Origin: UBA6623 sp965238125
GTDB lineage: Bacteria; Acidobacteriota; Terriglobia; Bryobacterales; UBA6623
Reading direction: 5' to 3'
NCBI GenBank assembly: GCA_965238125.1
Contig: OZ250179.1
Coordinates: 6,572,001 to 6,636,000 of the forward strand
Length of the DNA: 64,000 bases
Shown here: piece by piece, positions 61,899 through 64,000 of the stretch
How positions within the stretch are numbered: the first letter of the stretch is position 1
How the letters are laid out: each line of letters begins with the position of its first letter
The notes under the pieces: model-generated
Told to the model about the DNA's origin: nothing
What the model saw: the letters and a program-made list of their open reading frames with translations, nothing else
Database searches by the model: none
Position numbers and translations under genes: made by a program

Positions 61899-62387
61899 GT
61901 GAATCAGCCGAAGCAGGGCGCCTCCTCCGGCCGCAGCGGAGTTCCCAACGTCGCCGGGGTTGTTGAAACCGCTCTGTTCGTCGTCGATACGGGGCGCTCC
62001 GAGCAGTTCTATAGAGAGGTCTTTGGTTTTCGAACGATCTTCTCCGCCGAACGGATCGTTGCCTTAGTGGTGCGCCAAGGCCAGATTCTTCTGCTTTTCA
62101 AAAAGGGCGCTGCCGTTGAGCCGATCGAAACGCTGGGCGGAACCATACCGGAATCCGACTCCGACGGCCGGACGCATCTCGCCTTCTCGATCAGTGAGGC
62201 TGACTTGGAAGCGTGGGAGCAGCACCTAGTCGCGAACGGTGTCGAGATCGAGAGCAGGGTTCGCTGGGATCTTATTCCCGCGGATGAACAGCTACCTCGC
62301 CGCGGCGGGCGCAGCCTATACTTTCGCGACCCGGATGATCATCTGCTCGAGCTGTTGACGCCCGGTGTTTGGCCGGGCACCTACTGA
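61899..62387 (+). CDS. VOC (glyoxalase/bleomycin-resistance) family protein
   Basis: The C-terminal ~130 residues form a vicinal-oxygen-chelate domain: VVETALFVVDTGRSEQFYRE, VFGFRTIFSAERIVALVVR, THLAFSISEADLEAWEQHL and GGRSLYFRDPDDHLLELLTP with the metal Glu. The start is uncertain: GTG 61899 has AGGA upstream and avoids overlap with the quinoprotein gene; GTG or TTG codons slightly upstream are alternatives. It might be a dioxygenase, a glyoxalase-like isomerase or a thiol-transfer protein. The substrate cannot be told. Confidence 0.78.
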   Translation: MNQPKQGASSGRSGVPNVAGVVETALFVVDTGRSEQFYREVFGFRTIFSAERIVALVVRQGQILLLFKKGAAVEPIETLGGTIPESDSDGRTHLAFSISEADLEAWEQHLVANGVEIESRVRWDLIPADEQLPRRGGRSLYFRDPDDHLLELLTPGVWPGTY

Positions 62388-62405
62388 GGGCTCCGGTTGA
62401 GGGCT

Positions 62406-62637
62406 TTAGGGCCGCCCCAGGACGGTGCCGATTGCACCACCGGCCAGGACCCAACGAACGGCCTGAACGACGGCTTCCACCGGGATCACCGCCGCCCCCA
62501 TGACGCTCGTCGTGGCGTACGTTTCCAGGCTGTAACCCAACCCGAGCAGCAAGCCTAACACAGCCCCGGCCTTGGCCCCCCTGGGCCAAGCTCCCGGCGT
62601 CGGGCCGGCGTCTCAGGATCATGGTGAGGAAAGCTCC
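62406..62637 (-). pseudogene. Decayed 3' copy of the small membrane protein gene
   Basis: Read leftwards, this segment encodes FLTMILRRRPDAGSLAQ, then after one extra G in a run of six, AKAGAVLGLLLGLGYSLETY and a C-terminus ending GGAIGTVLGRP. This is the second half of the proteins encoded at 62764 and 63510. The first half is missing. It is a 5'-truncated, frameshifted third member of the tandem array. Confidence 0.85.
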
Positions 62638-62647
62638 AGGCTAGGCG

Positions 62648-62766
62648 AAAAAAGGAGGCTGCCATTCGATTTTCGTTAGTCGAACCGCTTTGTTTCCAAC
62701 GCCGATGGCGCTGAAAATCGTTGGCTCTACTTTCTCGTGCAGTCGGACTTACACCACAGGCTGCTA
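62648..62766 (-). repeat. Copy of the ~110-bp inverted-repeat element at a gene 3' end
   Basis: The unit carries CTGCCATTCGATTTTCGTTA, CCGCTTTGTTTCCAACGCC, GAAAATCGTTG and a degenerate arm GCAGTCGG, and ends GGCTGCTAG, whose CTA is the stop codon of the next gene on the minus strand. CGATTTTC and GAAAATCG can pair, so the transcript 3' end should be strongly folded. Confidence 0.8.
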
Positions 62767-63162
62767 GGGCCGGCCTAGTATGGCGCCGATCGTGCCGCCC
62801 GCCAAGGCTCCTCGAATGGCCGAGACGACGGCGTTCACCGCGATCAGGGGCGCTTCGATGTTAGTCGTGGTGGCGAATTGGGTCAGGCCGAAGCCCAACG
62901 CCAGCAGCACCGACAATACAGCGCCCGCCTTCGCCCCCTCGGCAAAGGTTCCGGCGTCGGGCCAGCGCCTCAGCACCATCGTGAGGAAAGCGCCGAAGAT
63001 AAGCTGCGCGAGGATCAAAATGCCGAAATCGGGCGTCTCTTTGACGCCCGCCTGCGCGGCCATGGCGAATTCTCGGAGCAAGAGTCCATAGAAGAGAAAC
63101 CCTGTAACGAAGAACACAATGCCGCCCGCTAATGTCGCAAGTGCAAACTTTTTCCTATCCAT
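62764..63162 (-). CDS. Small integral membrane protein, tandem copy 2
   Basis: The ATG at 63162 has AAGGAG upstream and gives 132 residues, nearly all hydrophobic: about four helices (FALATLAGGIVFFVTGFLFY, FGILILAQLIFGAFLTMVLR, AVLSVLLALGFGLTQ, SAIRGALAGGTIGAILGRP). It resembles the DUF1761-like family of small membrane proteins, without known function. The gene, its upstream region and the following repeat element are duplicated at 63510-63990. Confidence 0.78.
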   Translation of the reverse strand: MDRKKFALATLAGGIVFFVTGFLFYGLLLREFAMAAQAGVKETPDFGILILAQLIFGAFLTMVLRRWPDAGTFAEGAKAGAVLSVLLALGFGLTQFATTTNIEAPLIAVNAVVSAIRGALAGGTIGAILGRP

Positions 63163-63376
63163 GCCGTGAAACTCCTTTTTTGTCAGACGTGGAAACAACG
63201 CCCCGGCGGGGTGCGTCCGCGCCAATGAGTATAGGCATGCTCTTCGCCGGATCGCAATGGTTTCAACGATTTAGATCGAGGTTTGGGGGCAAGTGGATGG
63301 CGGTGCCGCTACACTGGTTGGCGACGCGGCGGTCGTGGGACGGGCTTTTAGGCGGGCGGCAACCGGTGGCGAAAGT

Positions 63377-63486
63377 CCGACTACGCGGAAAACGGGGCTG
63401 CCATTCGATTTTCGTTCGTCCAACCGCTTTGTTTCCAACGCCGCGGCGGCGAAAATCGTTGACTGTACCTTTGTTCGCGTAGTCGG
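63377..63486. repeat. Complete 110-bp inverted-repeat element
   Basis: CCGACTACGCG (63377-63387) and its exact complement CGCGTAGTCGG (63476-63486) bound the element. Inside lie CTGCCATTCGATTTTCGTTC and GAAAATCGTTG as in the copy at 62648. Partial copies are at 2234 and 36391-36601. It ends about 24 bases from the stop codon of the neighbouring minus-strand gene. It could be a MITE-like element that doubles as a transcript end. Confidence 0.85.
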
Positions 63487-63509
63487 AACTTACACCATAG
63501 GCTACTAGT

Positions 63510-63914
63510 CTAGGGTCGGCCGAGTACGGCGCCGATCGCGCCGCCTGCCAGGGCACCTCGAATGGCCGAGACAACCGCCTCCACCGGGATCACCGCCGCC
63601 TCTATGGTATTGGTGGTGGCGTATGTGACGAGGCTGAAACCCAAACCGAGAAGCAGCGCCAACACCGCGCCGGCCTTCGCCCCTTGGGTAAGGCTTCCGG
63701 CGTCGGGCCAGCGCCTAAGCACCATCGTGAAAAAAGCTCCGAAGATGAGCTCAGCGAGAATCAACAGGCCCCACTCGGGCGTCTCTTTCAAGGCGCCCTC
63801 CGCGTACGCGGCCACCATGAATTCCTGGAGCAAGAGCCCATATAAGACAAATCCTGAAACGAAGAACGCAATGCCGCCCGCGAATGTGGCAAGTGCAAAC
63901 TTTTTCCTATCCAT
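63510..63914 (-). CDS. Small integral membrane protein, tandem copy 3
   Basis: The ATG at 63914 follows AAAAAGGAG and gives a 134-residue four-helix membrane protein. It is clearly paralogous to the one at 62764-63162: both begin DRKKFALAT and end in a GAxGAxLGRP-type tail. The upstream bases (GTCAGACGTGG and GAGTATAGGCATGCTCT) are also shared, so the duplication included the promoter region. Function unknown. Confidence 0.78.
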   Translation of the reverse strand: MDRKKFALATFAGGIAFFVSGFVLYGLLLQEFMVAAYAEGALKETPEWGLLILAELIFGAFFTMVLRRWPDAGSLTQGAKAGAVLALLLGLGFSLVTYATTNTIEAAVIPVEAVVSAIRGALAGGAIGAVLGRP

Positions 63915-64000
63915 GCTGTGAGACTCCTTTTTGGTCAGACGTGGCAACAACGCACTCCGTCGGGCCCGTCCGCGCCAACGAGTATAGGCATGCTCTCCGC

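Noticed and set aside
1..64000. CRISPR array, rRNA or tRNA genes
   Set aside because: No regularly spaced repeat-spacer pattern, ribosomal RNA core sequence or tRNA cloverleaf was recognised by eye. A covariance search would be needed to exclude a divergent tRNA.

Overview
The window is GC-rich, gene-dense and chromosomal. The best taxonomic guess is Acidobacteriota, possibly Bryobacterales-like. This is an inference from gene content: DUF1592/DUF1552 protein pairs, Oar-type TonB receptor remains, secreted ankyrin and TPR proteins with a carboxypeptidase-regulatory-like N-terminus, and a cytochrome c plus quinoprotein pair. No rRNA, tRNA or CRISPR array was found.

Layout. 1-11 kb (mostly minus strand): pntAA-pntAB-pntB transhydrogenase, a DUF4412 secreted protein, a UxaE-type epimerase, E1 subunits of a 2-oxoacid dehydrogenase, a lipoamide-dehydrogenase-like flavoprotein, then purU on plus. 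11.2-20.5 kb: an unbroken plus-strand run of eight genes that together make a complete N-methylglutamate (NMG) pathway for methylamine: mgsABC, mgdBCDA and gmaS. PurU just upstream fits disposal of the tetrahydrofolate-bound C1 unit. 20.5-21.8 kb: a poorly coding, repeat-bearing stretch. 21.8-29 kb: a minus-strand group (ECF sigma, RskA-type anti-sigma, TPR lipoprotein, DUF4331 protein with an in-frame amber codon, HupE/UreJ membrane protein) facing a second ECF sigma with a ChrR-like cupin anti-sigma. 29-31.2 kb: debris, namely a recent partial copy of the TPR lipoprotein gene, the 3' part of a TonB receptor, and interspersed repeats.

31-38 kb: an FMN alpha-hydroxyacid oxidase, a DUF1587/1592/1588/1585 cytochrome-like protein, a DUF1552 Tat protein and an ankyrin protein. 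38-41 kb: a NACHT NTPase gene broken by an IS630-family element. The module is bracketed by a 35-bp direct repeat of the ankyrin gene's 3' end. 41-47 kb: a secreted methyltransferase, a TPR protein, and the lysine/DAP genes lysC-dapB-dapA-dapD. 47.5-50.6 kb: a 3117-bp IS1-family element with 22-bp terminal inverted repeats, an 8-bp target duplication and several passenger genes. 50.8-59 kb: a LysR regulator, two tandem glycosyltransferase-TPR fusions, a NarL-type response regulator and a three-gene TPR/secreted-protein operon. 59-64 kb: a dihaem cytochrome c with a PQQ-type dehydrogenase, a VOC protein, and three tandem copies (one decayed) of a small membrane protein gene separated by a structured repeat.

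The strongest points for follow-up are the complete NMG cluster, the cargo-bearing IS1-like element, the NACHT gene whose reading frame is exactly restored when the IS630 element is removed in silico, the amber codon inside the DUF4331 gene, and a family of roughly 110-bp inverted-repeat elements placed right after stop codons.
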